Origin: Ptiloglossa arizonensis
Lineage: Eukaryota; Arthropoda; Insecta; Hymenoptera; Colletidae
Length of the DNA: 64,000 nucleotides
Direction of reading: 5' to 3'
Assembly: GCF_051014685.1 (NCBI RefSeq)
Contig: NW_027479531.1
Location: 39,695 to 103,694 of the forward strand
Below, in pieces: positions 46,541-60,000 of the stretch. The notes beneath the pieces are model-generated. The model searched no databases and was not told the origin of the DNA. It saw nothing but the letters and a program-made list of their open reading frames with translations. Positions within the stretch are counted from its first letter, which is position 1; each line of letters opens with the position of its first letter. Both the position numbers and the translations under genes were made by a program.

Positions 46541-48747
46541 CGTTATACGTTATACGTTATACGTTATACGTTATACGTTATACGTTATACGTTATACGTT
46601 ATACGTTATACGTTATACGTTATACGTTACACGTTATACGTTACACGTTATACGTTACACGTTATACGCTATACGTTATACGTTATACGTTATACGTTAT
46701 ACGTTATGCGGTATACGTTATACGTTATACGTGTTACGTCATCCGTTATACGTTATACGTTATACGTTATACGTAATGCGTTATCCGTTATACGTTATAC
46801 GTTATCCGTTATACGTTATACGTTATACGTTACACGTTATACGTTATACGTTATACGTTATACGTTATACGTTATACGTTATACGTTATACGTTATACGT
46901 TATACGTTATACGTTATACGTTATACGTTATACGTTATACGTTATACGTTATACGTTATACGTTATACGTTATACGTTATACGTTATACGTTATACGTTA
47001 TACGTTATACGTTAAACGTTATACGTTATACGTTATACGTTATACGTTATACGTTATACGTTATACCTTATACGTTATACGTTATACGTTATACGTTATA
47101 CGTTATACGTTATACGTTATACGTTATGCGTTATACGTTATACGTTATGCGTTATACGTTATACCTTATACGTTATACGTTTTACGTTATATGTTATGCG
47201 TTATACGTTATACGTTATACGTTATACGTTATACGTTATACGTTATACGTTATACGTTAAACGTTATACGTTATACTTTATACGTTATACGTTATGCGGT
47301 ATACGTTATACGTTATACGTGTTACGTCATCCGTTATACGTTATACGTTATACGTTATACGCAATGCGTTATCCGTTATACGTTATACGTTATCCGTTAT
47401 ACGTTATACGTTATACGTTACACGTTATACGTTACACGTTATACGTTATACGTTATACGTTATACGTTATACGTTATACGTTATACGTTATACGTTATAC
47501 GTTATACGTTATACGTTATACGTTATACGTTATTCGTTATACGTTATACGTTGTACGTTATACGTTATACGTTATACGTTATACGTTCTACGTTATACGT
47601 TATACGTTATACGTTATATGTTATACGTTATACGTTATACGTTATACGTTATACGTTATATGTTATACGTTATACGTTAAACGTTATACGTTATACGTTA
47701 TACGTTATACGTTATACGTTATACGTTATGCGGTATACGTTATACGTTATACGTGTTACGTCATCCGTTATACGTTATACGTTATACGTTATACGCAATG
47801 CGTTATCCGTTATACGTTATACGTTATACGTTATACGTTATACGTTATACGTTATACGTTATACGTTATACGTTATACGTTTTACGTTATAGGTTTTGCG
47901 TTATACGTTATACGTGTTACCTTATACGTTATACGTTATACGTTATACGTTATGCGGTATACGTTATACGTGTTACGTCATCCGTTATACGTTATACGTT
48001 ATACGTTATACGTAATGCGTTATCCGTTATACGTTATACGTTATCCGTTATACGTTATACGTTATACGTTACACGTTATACGTTATACGTTATACGTTAT
48101 ACGTTATACGTTATACGTTATACGTTATACGTTATACGTTATACGTTATACGTTACACGTTATACGTTACACGTTATACGTTATACGTTATACGTGTTAC
48201 GTCATCCGTTATACGTTATACGTTATACGTTATACGCAATGCGTTATCCGTTATACGTTATACGTTATCCGTTATACGTTATACGTTATACGTTACACGT
48301 TATACGTTACACGTTATACGTTATACGTTATACGTTATACGTTATACGTTATACGTTATACGTTATACGTTATACGTTATACGTTATACGTTATACGTTA
48401 TACGTTATTCGTTATACGTTATACGTTGTACGTTATACGTTATACGTTATACGTTATACGTTATACGTTATACGTTATACGTTATACGTTATACGTTATA
48501 CGTTATACGTTATACGTTATACGTTATACGTTACACGTAATACGTTATACGTTATACGTTATACGGTATACGTTATATGTTATACGTTATACGTTATACG
48601 TTATACGTTATACGTTATACGTTATACGTTACACGTTATACGTTATACGTTATACGTTATACGTTTTACGTTATACGTTATGCGTTATACGTTATACGTT
48701 ATACGTTATACGTTTTACGTTATACGTTAGACGTTATACGTTATACG
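46541..48747 (+). repeat. Last clean HOR block before indel onset
   Basis: Cores are at 46731 (C), 47319 (A), 47753 (B-like, then consensus), 47970 (C, with a shortened start) and 48194 (A). Rare variants here include TTCTACG at 47586, a TTTTGCG variant near 47895, and TTATATG at about 47615 and 47660. These are useful anchors because each has a mirrored partner in the right arm. Unit phase is intact to about 48,747. Confidence 0.85.
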
Positions 48748-51700
48748 TTAGTACGTTATACGTTATACGTTATACTGCTATACGTTATACGTTATCGTTA
48801 TTACGTTATACGTTACACGATATACGTTATGCGGTATACTTATACGTGTATACGTGTTACGTCATCCGTTATACGTTATACGTTAACGTTATACGTAATG
48901 CGTTATCCGTTATACGATATACGTTATCCACTATACGTTATACGTTATACGTTACACGTTATACTTATACGTTATACGTTATACGTTATACGTTATAGCG
49001 TTATACGTATACGTTATACGTTATACGTTATACGGTATACGTTATATGTTATACGTTAGTACGTTATTATCGTTAGGTCGTTATACGTTATACGTTTACG
49101 TTATACGTTTACTTATACGCTATACGTTATACGTTATACGTTGATACGTTATACGTTATGCGGTATACGTTATACGTTATACGTGTTACGTCATCCGTTA
49201 TACGTTATACGTTATACGTTATACGTAATGCGTTATCCGTTATACGTTATACGTTATCCGTTATACGTTATACGTTATACGTTACACGTTATACGTTATA
49301 TCGTTATACGTTATACTTATACGTTATACGTTATACGTTAGTATCGTTATACGGTTATACGTTATACGTTTAGTACGTTATACGTTAGAACGTTATACGT
49401 TATACGTTATACGTTATACGTTAGACGTGTTACGTCATCCGTTATACGTTATACGTTAGTACGTTATACGCAATGGCGTTATCCGTTATACGTTATACGT
49501 TATACGTTATACGTTATACGTTATACGTTATACGTTAAACGTTATTACGTTATACGTTATACGTTATACGTTATGCGGTATACGTTATACGTTATACGTG
49601 TTACGTCATCCGTTATACGTTATACGTTATACGTTATACGCAATGCGTTATCCGTTATACGTTATTACGTTATCCGTTATATCGTTATACGTTATTACGT
49701 TACACGTTATACGTTACACGTTATACGTTATACCGTTATACGTTATAGCGTTATACGTTTATACGTTATACGTATAGCTTATACGTTATACGTTATACGT
49801 TATACGTTATTCGTTATACGTTATACGTTGTACGTTATACGTTTATACGTTTTACGTTATATGTTATGCGTTATACGTTATACGTTATACGTTATACGTT
49901 ATAGCGTTATACGTTATACGTTATACGTTAAACGTTATAGCGTTATACGTATACTGTATACGTTATGCGGTATACGTTATACGTTATACGTGTTACGTCA
50001 TCCGTTTATACGTTATACGTTATACGTTATACGCAATGCGTTATCCGTTATACGTTATACGTTATCCGTTATACGTTATACGTTATACGTTTACACGTTA
50101 TACGTTACACGTTATACGTTATACGTTTATAACGTTATACGTTATACGTTTATACGTTATACGTTATACGTTATACTTATACGTTATAGCGTAGCGTTAT
50201 ACGCTATACGTTATACGTTATACGTTATACTTATACGTTATGCGGTATACGTTATACGTTATACGTGTTACGTCATCCGTTATACGTTATACGTTATACG
50301 TTATACGTAATGCGTTATCCGTTATACGTTATACGTTATCCGTTATACGTTATACGGTATACGTTTACACGTTATACGTTATACGTTATACGTTATACGT
50401 TATACGTTATACGTTATACGTTATACGTTATACGTTATACGTATACTTTATACGTTATACGTTATACGTTATACGTTATACGTTATACGTTATACGTTAT
50501 ACTTATACGTTATACGTTATACGTTATACGTATACTTATACGTTATACGTTATACGTTATACGTTTATACGTTATACGTTATACGTTATACGTTATACTT
50601 ATACTTATACCGCTTATACGTTATACTATACGTTTAACGTTATACGTTATACGTTATACGTTAAACGTTATACGTTATACTTAATACGTTATAGCGTTAC
50701 TTATACGTTATGCGTTATACGTTATACCTTATACGTTATACGTTTTACGTTATATGTTAATTCGTTATACGTTATACGTTATACGTTATACTGTTATACG
50801 TTATACGTTATACGTTATACGTTATACGTTAAACGTTATACGTTACTTATAGCGTTATACGTTATGCGGTATACGTTATACGTTATACGTGTTACGTCAT
50901 CCGTTATACGTTATACGTTATACGTATACGCAATGCGTTATCCGTTATACGTTATACGTTATCGTTAGTACCGTTATACGTTACACGTTATACGTTATAC
51001 GTTATACGTGTAAAACGTTATACGTTATACGTTATACGTTATACGTTATACGTTATACGTTATACGTATACGTTATACGTTATACGTTATTCGTTATACG
51101 TTATACGTTGTACGTTATACGTTATACGTTATACGTTATACGTTATACGTTATACGTTATACGTTATACGTTATACGTTATACGTTATACGTTATACGTT
51201 ATACGTTATACGTTATATGTTATACGTCATACGTTATACGTTATACGTTATACGTTATACGTTATACGTTATACGTTTATACGTTATACGTTATACGTTA
51301 CACGTTATACGTTACACGTTATACGTTATACGTTATACGCTATACGTTATACGTTATACGTTATACGTTATACGTTATTCGGTATACGTTATACGTTATA
51401 CGTGTTACGTCATCCGTTATACGTTATACGTTATACGTTATACGTAATGCGTTATCCGTTATACGTTATACGTTATCCGTTATACGTTATACGTTATACG
51501 TACACGTTATAATAACGTTATACGTTATACGTTACACGTTATACGTTACACGTTATACGTTATACGTTATACGTTATACGTTATACGTTATACGTATACT
51601 ATACGTTATACGTTATACGTTATACGTTTACTATTCGTTATACGTTATACGTTTGTACGTTTATCGTTATACGTTATACGTTATACGTTATACGTTATAC

Positions 51701-52950
51701 GTTATACGTTATACGTTATAACGTTATACGTTATACGTTATACGTATACGTTATACTTATATGTTATACGTCATACGTTATACGTTATACGTTATACGTT
51801 ATATCGTTATACGTTATACGTTATACGTTATAGCGTTATACGTTACACGTTATACGTTACACGTTATACGTTATACTTATACGCTATACGTTATACGTTA
51901 TACGTTATACGTTATACGTTATACGTTATACGTTATACGTTATACGTTATACTTATACGTTATACGTTATACGTTATACGTTATACGTTATACGTTATAC
52001 GTTATACGTTATACGTATACGTTATACGTTATACGTTTACTACGTTACACGTTATACGTTACACGTTATACGTTATACGTTATACGCTAATACGTTATAC
52101 GTTATACGTTATACGTTTACGTTATACGTTAATACGTTATGCGGTATACGTTATACTTATACGTGTTACGTCATCCGTTATACGTTATACGTTATACGTT
52201 ATACGTAATGCGTTATCCGTTATACGTTATACGTTATCCGTTATACGTTATACGTTATACGTTACACGTTTATACGTTACACGTTATACGTTATACGTTA
52301 TACGTTATACGTTATACGTTATACGTTATACTATACGTTATACGTTATACGTTTATACGTTTATACGTTATACGTTATACGTTATACGTTACACGTTATA
52401 CGTTACACGTTATACGTTACACGTTATACGCTATACGTTATACGTTTATACGTTTTATACGTTATACGTTATGCGGTATACGTTATAGCGTTATACGTTT
52501 ACGTCATCCGTTATACGTTATACGTTATACGTTATACGTAATGCGTTATCCGTTATACGTTATACGTTATCCGTTATACGTTATACGTTATACGTTACAC
52601 GTTATACGTTATATACTTATACGTTATACGTTATACGTTATACGTTATACGTTATACGTTATACTTTATACGTTATACGTTATACGTTATACGTTATACG
52701 TTATACGTTATACGTTATACGTTATACGTTATACGTATACGTTATACGTTATACGTTATACGTTATACGTTTATACGTTATACGTTATACGTTAAACGTT
52801 ATACGTTATACGTTATACGTTATACGTTATACGTTATACGTTATACCTTATACGTTATACGTTATACTTATACGTTACGTTATACGTTATACGTTATACG
52901 TTATCGTTATACGTTATACGTTATGCGTTATACGTTATACCTTATACGTT
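48748..52950 (+). repeat. Indel-rich part of the forward array
   Basis: Starting with an inserted base near 48748, units of 5, 6, 8 and 9 bases become frequent (for example TTAGTACG, TTATTACG, TTATCG, TTATAGCG). The cassettes are still recognisable: cores are at 48854, 49183, 49427, 49598, 49990, 50265, 50889, 51402, 52163 and 52497 (the last reads GTTTACG). The onset is abrupt after 44 kb without one such indel. The indels are not mirrored in the right arm, which suggests sequencing or consensus error more than ancient divergence. Confidence 0.8.
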
Positions 52951-52970
52951 AAAACGTATAACGTATAAGG
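52940..52970. other. Fold-back junction (palindrome centre)
   Basis: On the left the array reads CCTTATACGTT and stops at 52950. From 52951 it reads AAAACGTATAACGTATAAGG. The right side is the reverse complement of the normal continuation of the left side: in other copies the CCTTATACG marker is followed by TTATACG and then TTTTACG (for example around 1513-1534). The two arms therefore meet at the same higher-order position, and the left arm lacks 9 bases (ATACGTTTT) that the right arm has. There is no unique spacer, target-site duplication or mobile-element end at the junction. Confidence 0.9.
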
Positions 52971-55273
52971 GTATAACGTATAACGCATAACGTATAACGT
53001 ATAACGCATAACGTATAACGTATAACGTATAACGTATAACGTATAACGTATAACGTATAACGTATAAGGTATAACGTATAACGTATAACGTATAACGTAT
53101 AACGTATAACGTATAACGTTTAACGTATAACGTATAACGTATAACGTATAACGTATAACGTATAACGTATAACGTATAACGTATAACGTATAACGTATAA
53201 CGTATAACGTATAACGTATAACGTATAACGTATAACGTATAACGTATAACGTATAACGTATAACGTATAACGTATAACGTATAACGTATAACGTATAACG
53301 TATAACGTGTAACGTATAGACGTATAACGTATAACGGATAACGTATAACGTATAACGGATAACGCATTACGTATAACGTATAACGTATAACGTATAACGG
53401 ATGACGTAACACGTATAACGTATAACGTATACCGCATAACGTATAACGTATAACGTATAACGTATAACGTATAGCGTATAACGTGTAACGTATAACGTGT
53501 AACGTATAACGTGTAACGTATAACGTATAACGTATAACGTATAACGTATAACGTATAACGTATAACGTATAACGTATAACGTATAACGTATAACGTATAA
53601 CGTATAACGTATAACGTATAACGTGTAACGTATAACGTGTAACGTATAACGTATAACGTATAACGGATAACGTATAACGTATAACGGATAACGCATTACG
53701 TATAACGTATTACGTATAACGTATAACGGATGACGTAACACGTATAACGTATAACGTATACCGCAATAACGTATAACGTATAACGTATAACGTATAACGT
53801 ATAGCGTATAACGTATAACGTATAACGTGTAACGTATAACGTGTAACGTGTAACGTATAACGTATAACGTATAACGTATAACGTATAACGTATAACGTAT
53901 AACGTATAACGTATAACGTATAACGTATAACGTATAACGTATAACGTATAACGTATAACGTATAACGTATAACGTATAACGTATAACGTATAACGTATAA
54001 CGTATAGCGTATAACGTATAACGTATAACGTGTAACGTATAACGTGTAACGTATAACGTATAACGTATAACGTATAACGTATAACGTATAACGTATAACG
54101 TATAACGTATAACGTATGACGTATAACATATAACGTATAACGTATAACGTATAACGTATAACGTATAACGTATAACGTATAACGTATAACGTATAACGTA
54201 TAACGTATAACGTATAACGTATAACGTATAACGTACAACGTATAACGTATAACGAATATCGTATAACGTATAACGTATAACGTATAACGTATAACGTATA
54301 ACGTATAACGTATAACGTATAACGTATAACGTATAACGTATAACGTGTAACGTATAACGTGTAACGTATAACGTATAACGTATAACGTATAACGTGTAAC
54401 GTATAACGTATAACGTATAACGGATAACGTATAACGTATAACGGATAACGCATTACGTATAGACGTATAACGTATAACGTATAACGGATGACGTAACACG
54501 TATAACGTATAACGTATACCGCATAACGTATAACGTATAACGTATAACGTATAACGTATAGCGTATAACGTATAACGTATAACGTGTAACGTATAACGTG
54601 TAACGTATAACGTATAACGTATAACGTATAACGTATAACGTATAACGTATAACGTATAACGTATAACGTATGACGTATAACATATAACGTATAACGTATA
54701 ACGTATAACGTATAACGTATAACGTATAACGTATAACGTATAACGTATAACGTATAACGTATAACGTATAACGTATAACGTATAACGTACAACGTATAAC
54801 GTATAACGAATAACGTATAACGTATAACGTATAACGTATAACGTATAACGTATAACGATAACGTATAACGTATAACGTATAACGTATAACGTATAACGTG
54901 TAACGTATAACGTGTAACGTTATAACGGATAACGTATAACGTATAACGGATAACGCATTGCGTATAACGTATAACGTATAACGTATAACGGATGACGTAA
55001 CACGTATATCGTATAACGTATACCGCATAACGTATAACGTATAACGTATAACGTATAACGTTTAACGTATAACGTATAACGTATAACGTATAACGTATAA
55101 CGTATAACGTATAACGTATAACGTATAACGCATAACATATAACGTAAAACGTATAACGTATAAGGTATAACGTATAACGCATAACGTATAACGTATAACG
55201 CATAACGTATAACGTATAACGTATAACGTATAACGTATAACGTATAACGTATAACGTATAGCGTATAACGTAT

Positions 55274-57046
55274 AAGGGTATAACGTGTATAACGTATAAC
55301 GTATAGACGTATAACGTTAGTAACGTTATACGTTTACGTATAACGTATAACGTATAACGTATAACGTATAACGTATTATCGTATAACGTATAACGTATAT
55401 ACGTATAACGTATAACGTATAACGGATAACGTATATACGTATAACGTATATAACGGATAACGTATAACGTATAACGTATAACGTATATACGTATAACGTA
55501 GTAACGTATAACGTATATCGTATAACGTATAACGTGTAACGTATAACGGTATACGTATAACGATAACGTATTAACGAGTTAACGGATAACGCATACGTAT
55601 AACGTATAACGTATAACGGTATAACGGATGAACGGTAGTATTCGTATAACGTATAACGTAGTAACGTAGATAACGTATAACGTGATAACGTATAACGTAT
55701 AAACGTATAGCGTTTAACGTATCGTATGTAACGGTATAACGTAGTTAAGTATAACGATAACGTATAGACGGTATACGTATAACGTATAACGTATAAAGTA
55801 TTATCGTTGAACGTTAGTTACGTATAGACGTATAACGTATAACGGATAACGTATAACGGTATAACGGTTTACGATTGCTAGAACGTATAACGTGTATAAC
55901 GTATACGGATGACGTATCTCGTATATCGTTAACGTATATCGATTAACGGTATAACGTATAACGTATAACGTATAACGTGTTTACGTATAGACGTATTAAC
56001 GTATAACGTATAACGTAGAACGTATAACGGTATAACGTATAACGGATTAACATATACGTTAACGTTTAGTTAACGTACAACGTATTTAGGTATAGACGTA
56101 TAACGTATAAAGGTTTAGTCGTAGTAACGTTAGTTTAGACGTTGTGTACGTGATAGACGGTTATAACGTATAACGTATAACGTTTATCGTAATCGGTACG
56201 TATAACGTGTAACGTATAACGTATTTACGTATAAGGATAAGTTTAACGTATTAAAGGATACGCATTGAGTATTATCGTATAACGTATTACGTATAACGGA
56301 TGACGGTAACACGTATAACGTATAACGTATAACGAGATTAGCGTTAACGTTAGTTTACGTATAGTCTTTTAAGCGTTTAAGCGTATTACGTATAACGTAG
56401 TACGTATAACGTATTAACGTTTTAACGATAACGATTGGTATTAACGTATAGACGTGAGAGTATACGTGATAGATGTAGACGTTACGTTAGTATAACGTAT
56501 AACGGATTAACGTGTTAGTAACGTTTTACGTTAGTTACGTAGTTACGTATTACGTTATCGTATAGACGTTTTAAGGTATAACGTATTAACGTATAACTTA
56601 TAAGCGTTTAACGTGTAACGTATAGTATAACGTTAGACGGTATAACGTATAACGTATAACGATATAGCGTATTTACGTGTTAGCGTATAACGTAGTAAAG
56701 GTATTACGATGATCGTTACGTTAAAGTTAACGTATGAACGTATAACGTATAACGTATAACGTATAACGTATAACGTATAGCGTATTAACGTTATAGGACG
56801 TATAACGTTGTAAGCGTATAATTATACTTTAACGTATTACGTATAACGTATATCGATAAGACGGTATACCGTATTACGTATAACGTATAGACGTATAACG
56901 TATAGTCGTATTATACGTTTAGTTTACGTATAACGTATAACGTTATAACGTGTTAACGTAGTAACGTAGTAACGTTATAGTGGATAAGCGTAGATAGTTT
57001 ACGGATAACGATTTATCGTTATTAACGTTTAACGTTTACGTATAAC
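55274..57046 (-). repeat. Scrambled stretch in the right arm
   Basis: Unit structure is heavily degraded: insertions, deletions and substitutions occur nearly every unit, and cores are only partly readable (55626, 55907, 56298). Its mirror is about 48.86-50.63 kb, which is also indel-rich but far more legible. No alternative sequence, gene or repeat family emerges; the text still resembles corrupted TATAACG units. The short reading frames seen here are chance openings. Confidence 0.8.
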
Positions 57047-60000
57047 GGATGACGTAACACGTATAACGTTACGTTAACGCATAACGTATATCGTGTAACG
57101 TATAACGTATAACGTATAACGTATAACGTATAGCGTATAACGTATATAGCTATAACGTATACGTATAACGTATAACGGATAACGTATAACGTAAAACGTA
57201 TAACGTATAACGTATAACGCATAACGTATAACGTAAAACGTATAACGTATAACGTATAACGTATAACGTGTAACGTATAACGTATAACGTATAACGTATA
57301 ACCGTATAACGTATAACGTATAACATATAAACGTATACCGTATAACGTATAACGTATAACGTATTACGTGTAACGTATAACGTATAAACGTATAACGTAT
57401 AACGTATAACGTATAACGTATAACGTATAACGTATAACGTATAACGTATAACGTATAACGTATAACGTATAACGTACAACGTATAACGATAACGAATAAC
57501 GTATAACGTATAACGTATAACGTATAACGTATAACGTATAACGTATAACGTATAACGTATAACGTATAACGTATAACGTATAACGTATTAACGTGTAACG
57601 TATAACGTGTAACGTATAACGTATAACGTATAACGGATAACGTATAACGTATAACGGATAACGCATTGCGTATAACGTATAACGTATAACGTATAACGGA
57701 TGACGTAAACACGTATAACGTATAACGTATAACGTGTAACGTATAACGTGTAACGTATAACGTATAACGTATAACGTATAACGTATAACGTATAACGTAT
57801 AACGTATAACGTATAACGTATAGACGTATAACGTGTAACGTATAACGTATAACGTATAACGGGATAACGTATAACGTATAACGGATAACGCATTACGTAT
57901 AACGTATAACGTATAACGTATAACGGATGACGTAACACGTATAACGTATACCGCATAACGGTATAACGTATAACGTATAACGTATAAGGTAACACGTATA
58001 ACGTATAACGCAAAACCTATAACGTAAAACGTATAACGTATAACGTATAACGTATAACGTATAACGTATAACGTATAACGTATAACGTATAACGTATAAC
58101 GGATAACGCATTGCGTATAACGTATAACGTATAACGTATAACGGATGACGTAACACGTATAACGTATAACGTATACCGCATAACGTAATAACGTATAACG
58201 TATAACGTAATAACGTATAACGTATAACGTTTAACGTATAACGTATAACATATAACGTATAACGTATAACGTATAACGTATAACGTATAACATATAACGT
58301 ATAACGTATAACGTATAACGTAGAACGTATAACGTATAACGTATAACGTATAACGTACAACGTATAACGTATAACGAATAACGTATAACGTATAACGTAT
58401 AACGTATAACGTATAACGTATAACGTATAACGTATAACGTATAACGTATAACGTATAACGTATAACGTATAACGTGTAACGTATAACGTGTAACGTATAA
58501 CGTATAACGGTATAACGGATAACGTATAACGTATAACGGATAACGCATTGCGTATAACGTATAACGTATAACGTATAACGGATGACGTAACACGTATAAC
58601 GTATAACGTATACCGCATAACGTATAACGTATAAAGTATAACGTATAACGTTTAACGTATAACGTATAACGGTATAACGTATAACGTATAACGTATAACG
58701 TATAACGTATAACGCATAACATATAACGTAAAACGTATAACGTATAAGGTATAACGTATAACGCATAACGTATAACGTATAACGCATAACGTATAACGTA
58801 TAACGTATAACGTATAACGTATAACGTATAACGTATAACGTATAAGGTATAACGTATAACGTATAACGTTATAACGTATAACGTATAACGTATTAACGTA
58901 TAACGTATAACGTATAACGTATAACGTATAACGTATAACGTATAACGTATAACGTATAACGTATAACGTATAACGTATAACGTATAACGTATAACGTATA
59001 ACGTATAACGTATAACGTATAACGTATAACGTATAACGTATAACGTATAACGTATAACGTATAACGTATAACGTATAACGTATAACGTGTAACGTATAAC
59101 GTATAACGTATAACGGATAACGTATAACGTAATAACGGATAACGCATTACGTATAACGTATAACGTATAACGTATAACGGATGACGTAACACGTATAACG
59201 TATAACGTATACCGCATAACGTATAACGTATAACGTATAACGTATAACGTATAGCGTATAACGTGTAACGTATAACGTGTAACGTATAACGTGTAACGTA
59301 TAACGTATAACGTATAACGTATAACGTATTAACGTATAACGTATAACGTATAACGTATAACGTATAACGTATAACGTATAACGTATAACGTATAACGTAT
59401 AACGTGTAACGTATAACGTGTAACGTATAACGTATAACGTATAACGGATAACGTATAACGTATAACGGATAACGCATTACGTATAACGTATAACGTATAA
59501 CGTATAACGGATGACGTAACACGTATAACGTATAACGTATACCGCATAACGTATAACGTATAACGTATAACGTATAACGTATAGCGTATAACGTATAACG
59601 TATAACGTGTAACGTATAACGTGTAACGTATAACGTATAACGTATAACGTATAACGTATAACGTATAACGTATAACGTATAACGTATAACGTATAACGTA
59701 TAACGTATAACGTATAACGTATAACGTAATAACGTATAACGTATAACGTATAACGTATAACGTATAACGTATAACGTATAACGTATAACGTATAACGTAT
59801 AACGTGTAACGTATAACGTATAACGTATAACGGATAACGTATAACGTAGTAACGGATAACGCAATTGCGTATAACGTATAGACGTATAACGTATAACGGA
59901 TGACGTAACACGTATAACGTATAACGTATACCGCATAACGTATAACGTATAACGTATAACGTATAACGTATAACGTATAACGTTTAACGTATAACGTATA

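Larger units (their letters stand above)
1..52950 (+). repeat. Heptanucleotide satellite array, forward orientation
   Basis: The tract is almost entirely tandem TTATACG heptamers, with a minority of substituted units such as TTACACG, TTATGCG, TTATCCG, CTATACG, TTAAACG, TTATTCG, TTGTACG, TTATATG and TTTTACG. The consensus is 2/7 G+C with one CpG and one ACGT per unit. Substituted units are not random: they recur in fixed order as a 133-bp cassette plus intervening marker tracts, which makes a multi-level higher-order repeat. Core-to-core distances between 4136 and 48194 are all multiples of 7, so length changes there have been by whole units. No unique sequence interrupts the array. Short-unit satellites of this type are known from eukaryotic heterochromatin; the species and chromosomal position cannot be read from the sequence. 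Confidence 0.98.
41900..52950 (+). repeat. Left arm of an ~11-kb palindrome
   Basis: This is the segment mirrored by the rest of the window. Cores at 42762, 43392, 43819, 44218, 44813, 45590, 46017, 46402, 46731, 47319, 47753, 47970, 48194, 48854, 49598, 49990, 50265, 50889, 51402, 52163 and 52497 each have an inverted partner. Cores at 49183 and 49427 have none; their expected partners (about 56.72 and 56.47 kb) fall in scrambled sequence. The arm may continue left of 41.9 kb, because the window ends before its partner would be seen. Confidence 0.9.

Noticed and set aside
1..52950. CENP-B box in the cassette
   Set aside because: The cassette has a single GCGG but lacks the TTCG and CGGG elements in the required spacing, so centromere identity is not supported by this motif.
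52940..52970. Transposon or integration site at the strand switch
   Set aside because: No terminal inverted repeat other than the arms themselves, no target-site duplication and no foreign sequence are present.
55274..57046. Unique gene-bearing island in the scrambled stretch
   Set aside because: The sequence remains made of GTATAACG-like fragments, the cores are still partly readable at mirrored positions, and no long frame with diverse composition exists.
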